This document shows positions 10,501 to 25,500 of a DNA stretch of 64,000 bases, one piece after another. The notes under the pieces are model-generated. The model was not told where the DNA came from and did no database searches. It was given only the letters and a program-made list of their open reading frames with translations. Both the position numbers and the translations under genes were made by a program. How positions within the stretch are numbered: the first letter of the stretch is position 1; the number at the start of each line of letters is the position of its first letter. Origin of the DNA: Phytophthora sp. 'mugwort' (lineage: Eukaryota > Oomycota > Peronosporomycetes > Peronosporales > Peronosporaceae); assembly GCA_033558025.1 (NCBI GenBank), contig JAUCEF010000010.1, positions 273,001-337,000 on the forward strand, in the 5' to 3' direction.

Positions 10501-13500
10501 GTTCACCGCCGTCGTGGGCTATCAAGGCGACGTGCCACTCCTCACAGCCACCACGTTTGACCTGGAAGGCCACCGCCGCATCGATATTACCGAGGCAACA
10601 AAGGGCCAGGCTCCTGTCAGCGGGACATTCAAGCTGACGTATCTGAAAGGCAAGGATGCCGACACTGTAGCCCTCCAGTACAACGCGGCAGCCGCTACTG
10701 TTCAAGCAGCGCTGACAGCATTGGATGCGTCTATGACTGTCGTGGTCACGGATGGAACGAGCGCCTTGCCGACCACTAACATCAACGCGGGCGAGCGCTT
10801 GTGGCGTGTCACGTTCCAGAACAGCGGGTATGTGCCTGCTCTGCTGGTTCGACCGGCGAACAACCTTCTCCAGGGTAACAGTGCTGGTGTCGTAGTGTAC
10901 ACTCGAGGAGAAACGCCAGACGCCGCCGTCCCAGCGTCCGTCGGTGGCAATCGAGTGTCGGGGTTCTTCACGTTGACACTGGGCGGCCATACTACAGAGC
11001 GGATCGACCACGACGCGTCCGATACAACCGTGAAGAGCAAACTAGAGGCACTACCGAATGTCGGCACTGTCGCCGTGACGCGCTCGACACCGTCATTGAA
11101 AAATGAATACTCATGGACTGTCACCTTCACTTCAAACCCAGGGAGTTTTCCGATCGGAGCGGGCGACGTCGACACGCTGGTGGCCGATTCGACTTTACTA
11201 AGAGGGACGAACAGCCAAGCGACCGTGTCCGAGGTTCAGCAGGGATCATTGCCACTTGATGGCACGTTCCAACTCGCGTACACTGTCGGCGCAGTCACCC
11301 AGACTACTGCGAACTTATCTCCGTACGAGACTGCAGCTGGGATCCAACAGGCACTACAAACAATACCCTCGATTGGACGAGTGAGCGTCTCACGCCAGAC
11401 AAACTCGGACGGCTACTCGTGGTTTGTCACCTTCAATGGATGCAGACTGAACCCGAGCGTGTGCAACATTGGCGACGTGAATGAACTCGCAGGAGTGACT
11501 ACGAATTTAATCGGTGGCCGTGCGCCTGCCGTCCCCACCGTGACGGTGACTGAGGTCATCAAGGGAGTCGCCCCCACCACGACGCTGCTTGTGACAGATC
11601 TATCAGGTGGAGACCCGTTCCAGACGCTCCTTTCAAGCCTCACGTACGGCACCAGGTACTACACGCGCGTTTCCTTTCACAACGGTGTGAGCTTTGGAGA
11701 CCGCGCGCTTTCTGTGCCCGAGTACGTGACAACGCGAAACCTCCCGCCAGGTGCTCCTTGGCCCGTGACGCTTGAATCCTCGACAGCGACGTCCATCACA
11801 GTAGCTTGGGAGGCTCCAACAGTGAACGGCGGTGCAACTGTGAGCGGATACGAGCTCTGGATCTCCGAGTGGGCCGAGTCATCGTACAGAAAAGTGTACG
11901 ACCGGCCGAACGATGCCGTCACGCTGCAAACGACTCTACAGACGACTGCAGACAATGTGATTGAGTCGGGCCGCAAGTATCTGTTCAAGGTGCGTGCAGT
12001 GAACTTTTGCTCGTCGGAGCATACCGATGCTGCATGCTACGGATCCTTCAGCGAGCCGGTGGAGTACACGGTACGAACCCCCGTGATCCCTGACCCCCCG
12101 GCGTCATTGACTCGAGACTCTCTCACCTCCATCAATACAAATGCAGCGAATGACGGCATCGCGTACGTTAATTGGGAGCCACCGCGAAACAATGGTGGGT
12201 CACCTGTGACCAGCTACAAGCTGTTCATGGATGACGGGACGGGCTGGGCCCAGCAACCATTGGTCGGAACGTTTCCTCATGGTTATTCCCACAAGGTCAC
12301 GGGTCGGACAGAAGGTAAAGTCTACCGCTTCTACATCCTCGCCGTCAACTCCGTTGGGCCCTCCGGGCGCAGTCCTGTATTGGCTCTAGTGTTAGCTACC
12401 GTGCCTTCAGCTCCTAGTGCTCCGAGTATCACAGATGTCGCGGCGACGGCGATCAGTCTGGCGTGGCAGCCACCGTCCACCTGCACGTCGACACTCACTG
12501 GATGCAACGGTTCACCATTGCTTGGCTACAAGCTGTGGCAGTTTGCGGGGGTGACAGCAAGCTACACTGCGTCTGGTTCTCCAGTGAACGTGGAAATTCA
12601 ACGCATTCAGACGACAGTCAACGCCCCCGTGCCGGAAATCCAGAGCGTCGCCGTCTTAGGAGCATCCGGCAAGTTCAAATTGTACGTGAATTCTCAACCG
12701 ACTCCGCTCATCTCTGCTAGCGCGACCGATCTCGACGTCCAAACTGCGGTGGCGACGTGCGGAGTGAATCCGACGAGTGTCACGCACACGTCGACAGCCA
12801 CAGGAAGAACGTGGACGGTCACGTTCGCTTTGGCGGACGGACCGCAGGATCTGATGGTGGTTATTCCGGATCAGCTCACCAACACGGTGCTTGCAGTCGC
12901 GTACACGACGTCTGTGGCTCGCGTACAAGCAGGGACCACGGCACTTGGAGGCGACTTCACGGTTTCGTTCCGTGGGTTTGAAACGCGGCCTCTTTCAGTG
13001 AGTACGACAGATGCAGCGGAGATGAAGCGACAGCTTGAGAACCTGCCGTCCGTCGGCGTGGTGCAAGTGACTACGGCCGCAGGGTCAAACAACGCGATGA
13101 TCTGGGATGTGACGTTCATGACGGAGCTTGGCGACCTGCCGTTGATGAAAGTGACGAGTGGTAGACTCACTGGCGGGAACCCTACGGTTCAGGTAACAAC
13201 TACCCAGCAAGGAACACCAGGTCGCGTGGTGTATGACGGAGCGACTTCACCTGAGATCTTGTCGTTCACGTCGACAAACTTGGTGCCCGATACGTTATAC
13301 GCCTTTGTTGTCGTGGCCATTAACGCTGCTGGAGAAGGTATCGGTGGTGTCTCGACTCCCGCCGTTGCAGCATCACCAGGTGCCAGTAGCAGCTACACAC
13401 AAGCCTACGGAGCTGCACTGGTACAAGGAATGGCAGGAGTCGTCTACGAGGTGCAGAGCGTGAAGACGAACGGACTGGCATCCAACACGTTCACGCTGCG

Positions 13501-16500
13501 ATGGGGAACATCTGGTCCCTCTCATGCTATCGACACAGCCATGACTGCGAGCGCACTTGAAGCGATGTTGCCTACGACGATCACAAGTCTAGGCGCAGTC
13601 CACGTGTCTCGAGCAGATCTCAACGGTGCAGACTGTGTGTGGTACGTCACTTTTGTCTCGGTCGTTGGTGACGCCCCCCTGCTTGTCTCGAGCGATATGA
13701 CGCATGTTCAGATCGACGAATTCGTCAAAGGCGAGGCCAATGAGTTCACTATCGCCCCTCGAAAGGCCTCAGGAGATGTGGTGACGTACGCGACGCTGCC
13801 TATCAATTTCCAAGGCAAGGATCAGTTCTGGACGGAGTTGTGGGCGTCCCCTCCGTCGGTCATTGACGGCACCCACGACTTCGTCTCCGAGGGAGGCTTG
13901 GCCGTGTACAACCCAGTGGTGTACGAGATACAGACGTTAACATTCAACGGCGTGACCGGCACCTTCCGCCTGAAATTGGACACGTCCAGCGCTCGTCTTG
14001 GAGGCGTCGAAGCGACGAGTACTGCGCCTGTCGATGCGGCTGTTCTGGCTGCAGCGAGCGACGCCAAGGCAGCCGATCTGATCAAAACCAACCTGGAGAC
14101 ACTCACTAACGTTGAAAGCGTGCTGGTCTCCCGCGTATCCACTGGAGGCACAGCACCTTGGACATACTCTGTCACCTTTGTAGCTGACCTGTGCGACCAG
14201 CCACCTCTTCAACTGGTCGGCGACGCAGCCTTCATGGCGTCTGACACGCTGCTAACGGCCACCTCCGTGCTCTTCACAGAGTTCCAACAGGGAGTGTGCG
14301 ACGTTCAGACAGTGTCCACGTCGGCCAGTGTGGAGTCGACAGCCGAAGTGCAGTCCATTTCGACGTGGTTAGATGTAACGGGGCCAACCACCGCGTTGGG
14401 CGGGTCTTTCTCGCTCACATTTGCCGGCATGGGCAGTGTTACAGTCCCCTATAATGCCGACGCCGTGACGATGGAAAACCTACTCGAGACTCTCAATGGT
14501 ATCGACGACGTCACGGTGACGGTCACGGACACCAACTACGGGACGGGCCTGACCACCAACGGACTACAGACGTGGATCGTGACTTTCAATGAGATCATGG
14601 GCAGTGTACCGGACATCACCGTTAACTTGCCCACTGCACTGACTGGCAGCTCTGCGACCGTCATCATCAAGGAAGTGAGGCGGATGGGATTGTCATTAGG
14701 AGGTACCTTTGTGCTGAATTTCATGGGCGAGACGACGCACAACCTGCCGTTCGACATGGAAGCCGGCGACTTGAAGACTGAACTGGAAACGTCATTGAGT
14801 ACTGTTCGACAAGTCGACGTCCGGAAGGAAGAACGCTACAATGGGAATCGCTGGACTATTTCGTTCACCAAGAACTTGGGTGACTTGCCACTACTGGAGG
14901 CGTTTCCGCTAGCGTACGAGATCCAGGAGGTCACGACGTTGGGAGGTTCTCCGACGCCGCTCGAAGGAACCTTTACACTGTCCTTTTTGACCGAAACCAC
15001 GGCTCCAATTGCTCACGATGCAAGTGCTATGGCCATGAAACTCGCTCTCCAGGCTCTACCGTCGGTTGGTCTAGTTGACGTCACACGGACGGACCGACTT
15101 GACGCAGGGAACCGCTTTAGCTGGCAGGTGACGTTCCGTTCTCAGCTTGGCGACATTGAGGACCTCGCAGCCCACGCGTCTGGTCTCACTGGAAGCTTCT
15201 CCGATGTCAGTGTGACTGCAATTCAGCCAGGAAATGACCAGTCGTTGACGGGCCAATATCCTCAGCTTGCCGTCTTCAAGAAGCAGAGCGGATTCCCAAG
15301 CTACACTTCGAGATACATTCCGTACGAGGCAGCCGGCGACTATTCTGTCTCCGTACAGCAGCTTCTCTCTGGCGGCCTGTTCGCGCTTTACTTTGACAAC
15401 TACTGGCTGCAAGACGACGTTGTGATCGTCCGTGTGGACCCTCAGCTCGACTTTGACTGGGGTCAAGGCGCCATCACCAACTACGGACGAGACTACATCA
15501 GCGTCCGGTGGTTCGGTAAACTCGCAGTGCCGACTACCGATACCTACGTCTTCTACGTGTCGTCCACTGAAGGTGTACGCGTGTGGTTGAATTACCAGCT
15601 TCGCGTTGATACGTGGGAATACGGCGAAGATGAAGGAGGCACTCTGGAAAACTTCAACGCACCACTGAAGACAGATACGTTTTACGATCTACGCGTCGAG
15701 TACCACGAAGCCACAGGAGCGGCGTCGCTGAAATTGTCGTGGAGTTCGTCGTATCTTCCGATCGCGCCAATCCCGAGCACTGCGCTGTTTCACGGCGAGC
15801 ACATCGCTGGTAGTCCGTTCTCGATTGCAGTCACACCTGGAGCTACAGATTTCCCATACACGACAGCGTTTGGTGACGGTCTCACGGTCGCTACAGCTGG
15901 AGTGACAGCGCAGTTCACAATCCAAGCCAAGGATCAGAACGACAACAACAAAACGATCGACGGAGACGAGTTTGACGTGGAGATTAAAGGAACAGGCACC
16001 GGCACGGCTACTGGAGTGCAGCTAGCACCGTTCGAAGAGCCCAAATACGTTGGTCAAGGTCAGTATTTGGTCCGGTATTTGCCGTCTGTCAGCGGAACGT
16101 ACACGGTTTCAGTGCAAACAGTGAACGGCATCGACATTTACTGCGGACGGGGCAAACTTGACAAGTGCAGCCCGTTTCCACTGACCGTTCGACCTGGTCC
16201 GGCGACACCACATACCAGTCAAGCACTTGGTAACACCGCAGCTACCAGCTACGGCGTACTTGACGGTCTAATTGAAGCTGTGGCTGGACTTGTGTCGAAA
16301 TTCACGATTCAAGCCCGTGATACATACGCCAACGCTGCAGATGCGGAGGATGTGTTTGAAACGAAGATGGTTCTTCAAGCAGACAGTACGGTACAATACC
16401 GCAGCAACGTCCTGACGCCAGGACAAGCAGGTCTTTATGCCGTAGAGTACTCGATTCCGCGCGCAGGACGGTACGAGATCCAGACGTTTCTGAACGGTAT

Positions 16501-19500
16501 CCGTATTCTCATGTGCCCAGGAGGCGTAACCTGTCTGACGTTGAATACCCCCGCGATCCTCACGGTTGTGCACAGCTTCTTGCACGGTACAAGCTGTACT
16601 GTGGACGATACATCCACAGGTGCACTGAGTACAGCCACGAGTGGGCGTCAAACATCCTTCACAATCTATGCGCGTGACACGTTTGGTAACTTGCGGAAAG
16701 GTGATCGCACAACACATTCCCTTAGCACGGGCGACGGCCGATCGGACGTCTTCCTCGCCACGTTCACTGGCAAGAACGAAGTGTTTCGCACGTCGAGTGC
16801 AGTGCAAACGCTTACGAGCGCCGACAAAAGTGTTGTCGGGTATTTCAAGCTCTCGTTCGGGAGATTCAGGATGCAGCTCTGCGCTCTTTGTGTGACGGCC
16901 TTGGCAGGCGACGTGCTGTCGGTGAGCACGAATCTGGTCGGTCTTTTGCTTCAGGGGACAAAGTTCGTGGTGCAAGAGTGCGTCTTCACCACGGCAAGCG
17001 TGACGTTGACTACCGTGACGGCGGTCACGAACCACGGCTGCGCTGCCTTCGCGTCCCAGACATTTGCTCTTCAGATTGCAGCGTCGAGTACAGCCGCGAT
17101 GGAAGCATTGACGCCGTTAATTCCGTACGACGTAAGCGCCTCAGGCTTGCAATCCGTTCTTCAGGACCTTCACGTTGATGCCAACGTCGCAGTCACGCGT
17201 GCAAATGTCGGCAATGGTTATGAGTGGAAGGTGACGTTCCTGTCCCATCTGCTGGAGTGGAGCGAGGCTCATCTCGCAGTCGAGTACACGAACGGATTCG
17301 CGTCCAGTCTGTACGCCAACCCGCTCCAGATTTCGTACACGGCGGCGGCTGGTGTCTATCCCGTATGGTACACTCCTCACTACGCTGGCTCGTACACTGT
17401 GGCCGTCACGACTTGGGACAGAGAGACTCATGTGAAGGGCAGTCCGTTTACCGTTCAGGTGGCAGATGACGCCACCCATGGTCCAAGTGCTCTAACAGCG
17501 ACAGGGGATTGGCGCACGGAAAACTACAGTGCGAAAGCTCAGCAAATGGTGATCGAAGCAGGGAAGCCGATCTTCTTCCAGGTGCAGCTCAAGGACACTC
17601 GTCGTCTCGAACAGCAAGCCCTTCGGCTTCGTGCGGTAGTGTTAGCCCCCGTACAAGAAGTGCAGCGGGTGCGGGTTGATGCTACACCGTTCACGTTGAG
17701 CTTCCGTGGGTCACCGGCTACCGCGACATTGAGTACTAGTAGCTCGTTTGCTAGTATCAAGACCGCTCTGGAAGCGCTGAGCACCATCTCGACGGGCGGC
17801 GTGACGGTGACCCCCGAAAACGCTGCGGACGCGACCGCAGTTTTGAATCACGCGTTCCTGGTCACGTTCACGAAGGAAACGGGCAGGTTGCCGCTCATGA
17901 TGAGCCCGAATGCTGGCGCGACAGTGACACGTGCTGTGAGTGGGGCAGTCTCCGTTCGACAGGAAACCCAGACTGTGACGTGTACTTCAGCTGTGGCCGT
18001 GACGTTAGCTGGATCCTTTTCGGTGTCATTTCAAGGGGGACCCGCTGTGAATGTAGCTGCATCCGATACACTTTCAACGCTGAGCACGACACTTACGACT
18101 CTGGTGGGGTCCTCCGTGTCGGTGGTCGCTGAAGACGGAGCACAGACGACAGTGTGCGCACAAACAGCTTCCTCCCGACTATTCCTCACGTATAATCAGC
18201 TCCTTGGAGACGTGCCACCGTTAACATATTCCACACCCGCGGGTTCGCAGCTCGTAGTAATTGGTGTGGACAATACAGATAACGCCGTGAGCGGCATTTA
18301 CCCGGCATGGGGGAGCTTCACGCTTTCGGTACCAGGGAGTACTGAACGTACAGTGAACATCCCGTTCGACGCGTCAGCGACTATGGTGGCAAACGCTCTA
18401 GAGTCACTATCATCTGTGGATCAAGTGACGGTGACGCGCGACTGGTTCGACGTCACAACAGAGACGGCGTCGGCTAAAGTGGTCACGCTGGTGCAGTGGA
18501 CTGTGACGTTTGCGAGCCACTCGGGCAACATGCCGGAGCTCATTCCAGACGACTCGGGCATTGCCATGCACGACGATGGCCAGCACAAACCATTTCTAAA
18601 GACGGTGGAGCTCGTACGGGGATCGGTGGGCAACAACCGCTCCGTGACTACGAGCGACACTACAGTGACGATGACTACGAAGCTGGAGAAGCCAGGCGTG
18701 CAGGAAGTACAGGAGCTGCTCTGTCGTGGAAATCAACCGTTCACCCTCACGTATGCAGGCGTGAGCAAGGTTATCGCACCTGACGCATCTCTCAGTGAGC
18801 TCGAGACACAGCTGAATGCTATCCCTGTCGGCGTTCAGCTTTACGCAACGTTAGATGGCGTGCGGAGACCCGCGGCGGAACTATCGACGGCTTCTACGTT
18901 TATCCCCGTGTGTAGCATTGCCAACCCGCAGAGCATCGAACTTGTGTTCAAGACGCCAGTAGATGCACCTTTGGTTGCGTGGAGCTCGACCAGCAACGAC
19001 ATGTACGTCACAGAGGCCATCAAAGGTGTCACGCCGAGCGAGACTCCGATCAAGATATCCAATCTAGAGGTACAAAACCTTCAGTGTGAAGTCACGGCCG
19101 CGGCGGCAGCTACTGCCTCGTTCGAGCTGTCGTTTGGTGGTGAACGGATCACAATTGGAGCCAATACGGCGCCTAGCGCGCTCGAGACGCTGCTTAACGG
19201 TATGACAAGCATCACTCAAGTTGGCGGTGTGGAGGTTACCAGCTCGTCACCTCAAGTCTGCGCTGACCCGGCGAGCTCCGTCGACATCACGTTCCGAGCA
19301 GTGGGGGACCAGCTTCTAATTGGGATTTCCCAAGTACGCGACGGCATTTTGCTGGCTCAACTGACAGAGACAACAAAAGGTCTCGACTCACTTGTCTACG
19401 ACAGCTTCCACCAGGGACTATTCAACGTGACAGCCACGCCAGTCGTCAGCGGGAAATACACGTTAGGAGTGACGGTGCTGGGTCTGGCGACATTCTGTCC

Positions 19501-22500
19501 TCCAACATTTCAAGTGCACCCGACGCTGGCGAGTGGAGCGACGAGTACGCACACAGCACCGGCAGTGGTTACGCAGGGAGTCCCGGCACGGTTTAGTGTC
19601 CAAGCTATCGACGGATTCAACAATCTGCTCGAGTCAAGCACCGAGTTGGGCACAGATGGTTTTGTTGCCAGGCTGTCGCCCCCTCCTGTCGAGAATCCGT
19701 CGTCGACTCTGGTCGAAGCTTACCCCGTCTCGATCACAGAGTCGCAGCCGAACACGAACGGCATCTTCTCGCTTCGCTTCCTCCCCCAACGGACTGGCCC
19801 GTACACGCTGTCACTCATTCGACGGCAGGCTGGCGGCCTCTGGGCCACGTACTACGCGACTGCTGACTTTGCAGACAAGTACGCAAGCCGTCAAGATGCT
19901 CAAGTCTCTTTCCAGTGGGGAGAGACGTCGCCGTTGGGTGACCCGTTTCCTAACAAAAACTACTCGATCCGCTGGAAAGGGGAGCTGCGAGCCGCTGTCT
20001 CCGGCCAGCACGTATTCACGTTGCGAGCAGATAATGCCGTCATGCTCACGGTGAACGGGAAGGTGCTGTTGGATCTATTCGCAACTCCTACTGTGTCGTC
20101 TACCACAAACAAGTACGACTCGCTGCCGATCAAGCTACAAGAAGGCACATTTTACGACGTGGAGACCAGCTACCGCACGAAGGACGCGCAGTCGTTTCTG
20201 AAGCTCGAGTGGAGCTGCTTAGCCGCCGGCTTGGCGCGCACTGTCGTGCCCTCCGAGTCACTCTTCACGTCCACCGCCCTGGTCAACACACCGTTCATTA
20301 TCCAGGCGTATTCAGGAGTGATCAACTCTACTCAAGTGAGAAACTCTTTTGACGGCTTCATGACGACGGACGTTAGCGATAAACCGATCGTAGTGAAGGC
20401 GCTGGACACGATGACGTTCCAGCTCGAAGCACACGATGCGTTTGGCAATCGCCGTTTCCACAGTGGAAGTGACGTCTTCCAAGTCTCGATGGTTGGCATC
20501 GACGGCTGGGCGCTCAGTGGCCGTATCAACGACGCTACTACTAACGCTGCTGTTCAGTACGACCCGACGTATATCTGCAAGACTTGCGCCGTGAGCTTCG
20601 TGGTGAACACGCGCACGTTAACGCTGAATGTGGACGCGGCCAATCAACTTGAGACCGGCGTGAGATTCCGCGTGGTGGATGCCAACAGCGGCACGTGGGC
20701 GCGTCGTCGCGACTGCTTCTTCACGACGGCGAGCGTGGATGGGCCGTACGCGGCTGGTACAGTCGCAATTACTGTGGTCGAGGCGAACAGTTGTGAAGCT
20801 TTCGCTGGCTCGCAGTTCGACGTCTCCACCGTCGCGCCGACGGACTGGAACTATCTGGGCACGTGTTCCGTCGCACATGGTTCGACGTCATTGAGCTCCT
20901 GTAGCAGAGACTTTGGGTTAAAGCGTGGGGATCAGATCTCGATTGGACAGGAAGTTAACAACGTGCACTACACGACAGGCGTGCTAAATGACTCAACCGT
21001 GCCGCTCCAGGACGTGTATCGAGGAGCGTCGAGTGATTTGGTTCCTGTGTTTAAGGCTGGCGACACTACTGGACGCCATACGGTCGCGATGGTGCCGTAC
21101 GTGAAGGGTCTGTACCAGCTGACCGTGCGTTTGCCAGCAGTTGATGCAGTGCAGGCGGTCATTACTCAAGCGGATTCATCTCTGGGTGGCACGTTTTACC
21201 TCTCGGTAGCGGGGAAAACGACAACTGCACTAAGTTACGCTGCACTCGACACCGACGTGAAGACGGCGCTCGAAACCCTTTCGACTATCGGTGCCGGGAA
21301 CGTGGTCACGTCGCGCGCTTGCGTTAATGCAGACGCCACGCAGGGCTGCAGGTGGCTGGTAACGTTCAAACACGTGACAGAGGCCGTGGCTTTGAGTTTG
21401 AGTTGCTCGTACGACGGCGTCTTGACGGGGAATAATGCCCAAGTGATCATCCGAACGTTGACACAGCCTCGTGCCGCTGAAACGGTGGCTGGTTTCCCGA
21501 AGAACGTGAGAGTGAACCCTGGCGTCATGAATCCAAGCGTAAGCACAGCGTACGGCTCTGGCCTGTATGCTTCTACCTCTGGCGTGCTAGCCTCTTTCTT
21601 CGTCCAGATGAAGGATACACACGGCAACAACCACGAGACCGACACAAATTACCTGCAGGTGCAGATCTTTCCGTCTGGAATAAGCTTTCTGTCCTCGCAA
21701 GTGGCCAAAGTCTCGTCCGTCCAGTACGTGGCTGAGGGACTGTACAACATCTCGTACACGCCAGTGCTCTCGGGGCGGCACACGGTCGTGGTTACGGCAC
21801 AAACGGAACCGGAGGTTCACAAGGTCTCGTCGGCGTTCGCGCTCCCTGGAACGAGTCGTGGAGGCACATTCGCGCTGCGCTTGTTCGGACAGAGTACAGC
21901 ACCGTTAGTGTTCGAGGCAAATGCTTCGGATGTGCAGCGTGCGCTACTCAACCTACCAGTATTCTCACTGGATCCCATTAACACAACCACCTCTGGCTAT
22001 ACTCGGACGACAGCAATTGACGTGACGCGAACGGTTAATGCTCAGAACGGGTTTGACTACCTGATCACATACACTCGCCTGCCTTCACCACTGGAACTGC
22101 ATCTCGTCCAGACGGTTAGCAATCTCTATAGCGGTGATGGTGGGGGCGGTGCGACACTGACGGCTACGTTGCAGACGCTGCAGTCTCGGGAGCACGTGAA
22201 GACCTCGGAAACTCTGGGTGAACCCATTGTGAACGAACAGCAAGTCGTGAGTCTGTCGTCGGTAGCTCCGTTAACAGGAGGCTCGTTCCAGCTGCAGTTT
22301 GGGGCTCACACGACGGATCTGATCGCATACAACGCTCCAGCCGACACAGTGGAGAGCCTTCTCAACGAGCTACCATCGATTGGGAGTAATGGCGTGAGCG
22401 TGAGTCTGACGACCAGCACCGCTACACTTCGCGAGTGGACTGTCACGTTCGTGGCTGCTACACCGGGGACGCCGCAGACGGCGTATTGGAACTCGGCGCT

Positions 22501-25500
22501 TTATACTCCGAACAGATTAGTGCGTCACGCGAGACTGGTGGGCGACCTTCCGGTACTGAAGCCGGCGTCGACGAATACGCTGGTAGCCGGCACCACGCCG
22601 GATGGTTCAGTCGCTGTGACCACCTCGGTTGCGGCTGCTAGCCCCTTTACGACGATCGTTGCTCATGGCGCGCTAGTTCCAACTCAATGCACTGCTATCG
22701 ACGGCAGCACTCCGTTCAAACCTGGTTCAATCAACGTAGTGGGGCAAAATGGTCTGCACTCGGGCACGTTCCATTCCCGCTCGAGTTTCATCATCGAGGC
22801 GCGTGACATGAATGGGAATCTACTGGACGGTACTGGAGGAGGCTTTACAGGAGCTCCAGTTCAGGAACTTCAAATCGTCGAGACCTTTAGCTCTGCTGGA
22901 GCAGGAAACATCCTCACGGGCACCTTTGCACTGGTGTTAAATGGGCACAAGACTGCGGCTTTACCGGCGAACGCGGGTATTCAGGAGGTCGAGGCGGCGT
23001 TAGAAGCTCTCAAGACGCTCCGCGGGCTTGTCACGGTGGACACGCCGGATGTGCAGACACTCGTGACGGCTGGTACCGTCGTAGCAACAAAGACGTCCAA
23101 TGTTCTGATGACGTCGACCAGTTTCCTGACTGTCCCGGACTTCGAGGCAGGCGACTGGATCCGAGTCGGCTCGCTCAGTGGCCCCGTGTTCTTAATCACT
23201 GCGATCACAGCTACGACTCTGACACTGTCGGGGATTTATCAAGGCGTCTCGAACACGGCAGCGAACGTGTACAAGCAGAGCGATCCCGGCGCTGGGTTCA
23301 CGTACAGAGTGCAATTTGCCGCCGAGTTAGGCGATTTACCGGCACTTGCTGTAGACACGACCAAGTTGGGCGGAGGAATGGGGACGGGGAAGGCCAAAGT
23401 CACAGCCTGCGATTATCTACGGACGCAGCAGCTTCAGAGCACGGCGGCGTCACAGATCAGCGGCACGTTCTCACTGTCGTTCCGCGCGCACGGGACGCCC
23501 ATGCTGCCTTGGAATGTGGATGCCACCACACTGAGGGAAGCCCTTGAGTCACTGTATGGTATCCATTCAGCAATGGTAAGCACTCCAGTTGCTGGAGCGA
23601 ATGGAGGATACACTTGGCAAATCACGCTCGTGTCGACCGAAGCGCACGGCGACGCGGATCTCGAGCTTTTGTACGCTGAAGGCTACTTACTACGCGGAAA
23701 ACAGGCTCGAATTCAAATCGTCCCTGTGTGTCCCACGACAAAGACACGGGAAAACGTCCACGTGCAGTCGGTGAGTGGCAGAGAAGGCCACGCGTTTGTG
23801 CCAGTGCTGCGTGGAGTGTCAACTGTCGTGGCCGACGTCAGTTATCTAGGCGGTGCCACCTACAAGGCCATCTACGACACCCCACGCGAAGCCACTTACT
23901 CTCTCGATGTGCGTTATGTGGCTCCTCACGGCTTACTTGGTAGCTACTTTGACAATCAGTGGCTGTACGGCACGCCGACGTTGGAACGCGTGGACCCCCA
24001 GATTGACTTTACATGGGAGGAAGCCCGTATCACCCCGACAAGTCGAGAGCACGTGAGTGTGCGGTGGCAAGGATACATTAAACCCTCGTTCAGTGAAGAC
24101 TACACGTTCTTCGTGCTGGTGAACGACGGGGCTCGCCTCTGGATCGAGAACCAGCTCGTGGTTGACCAGTATGACTATGACGTCGACACATCTGCTGCAG
24201 TCGAGTTTGTGGCGAACACGTCGGTGTCTTTAGTCCAGGACCGGTTGACGGAGATCACACTGGAGTATCGCGAGAATTCAGGTGTGGCCTCTGTCTCACT
24301 GTTGTGGGAGTCTCATACTCAACCGAAGAGTGTCGTGCCAAGTGCACGGCTCTTCCATCGATCAGATTCGATCATGCAGAGTCCGTTTACTGTGACGACG
24401 CAGGCTTCCAAGCCCTCTCCACCAACAAACATCAGCTTGACGATCAGTGCTGCTGACGCGCTAGCCGTCCACTTTAACGCGCCCGACGACGATGGCGGCG
24501 CGCCTGTTACGGGATACCAAGTCGAGTGGTGGACGTACGGAGCGTATGGCTCGCCCGAGGTGCAGGTCGTCAAGATCGCAACGACTAATACTGGCGGTAC
24601 ATTCACGCTGACACTCGACACGGGCCACGTCACGGGGCCGCTTCCTGCAATCGCGTTGTATTCCGACGTGGAAACGGCGCTTGAGGCGCTGGATGGAGCC
24701 GGCGACGTGACCGTGACATCCGCGGTCTCGGTACACTCGCGAGACTACACTATCACGTTCAATTCACGCGTCGCGACGGTGCCAGTCATTCAAGTGGACG
24801 TCACGCAACTCGTCGGATCTAAAGCATACATGGTGTGCTCTGGAGGCGCTGTCCAGGCGTTAGTGAATGGCATGCAGTGCACAGCCTCAGAGAGCACCAC
24901 AAGCTCCGTGCATCTGCTGAACAACCCTGTTACGTTTGCGCCTCCAGACGTTCCGAAGCGTGTCGATCCGTACACGTATCTCCTGTCGGGGCTTGTACAG
25001 CCAGCAGCTTCTGTCGCGCCGAACGCACCCGGTGACGTCGGCGATGCAGCTGGTCCCGGCTTCTCGGTTCGAGTATTGGCTACGAACTCAGCGGGCTACG
25101 GCCTTCCAAGTGCGATCGCATCCTTGAAGCCCATGGCTGTCCCTGCTGCGCCAACGAATGTCGAGTTGCGACTTGTGGCTGGTTCTTCTACCAGTCTTCG
25201 ACTCTGGTGGGATGCACCGACGACAAACAATGCCGCGATCGTCACGTACTACACCGTACAGTGGCGTCGCCTTGATCAACCGGGCAGCTCCTCGAGCTCT
25301 GATACTTTCAGCAGCTTCCGTGACACACCAGGATTCTTCCTCACCGCCCATCCCAAGTCGTCACGGTTTAAGTATACGGTCGACAGCCTCATTCAGGGTG
25401 CGGCGTATGCACTACAAGTCCGTGCTGAGAACGTCATGGGCGTCAGCTCAATTGGAGAACCGGTACCTTCCTTCGAAGTGCCGCGAAGTAAAGCCGCCCC

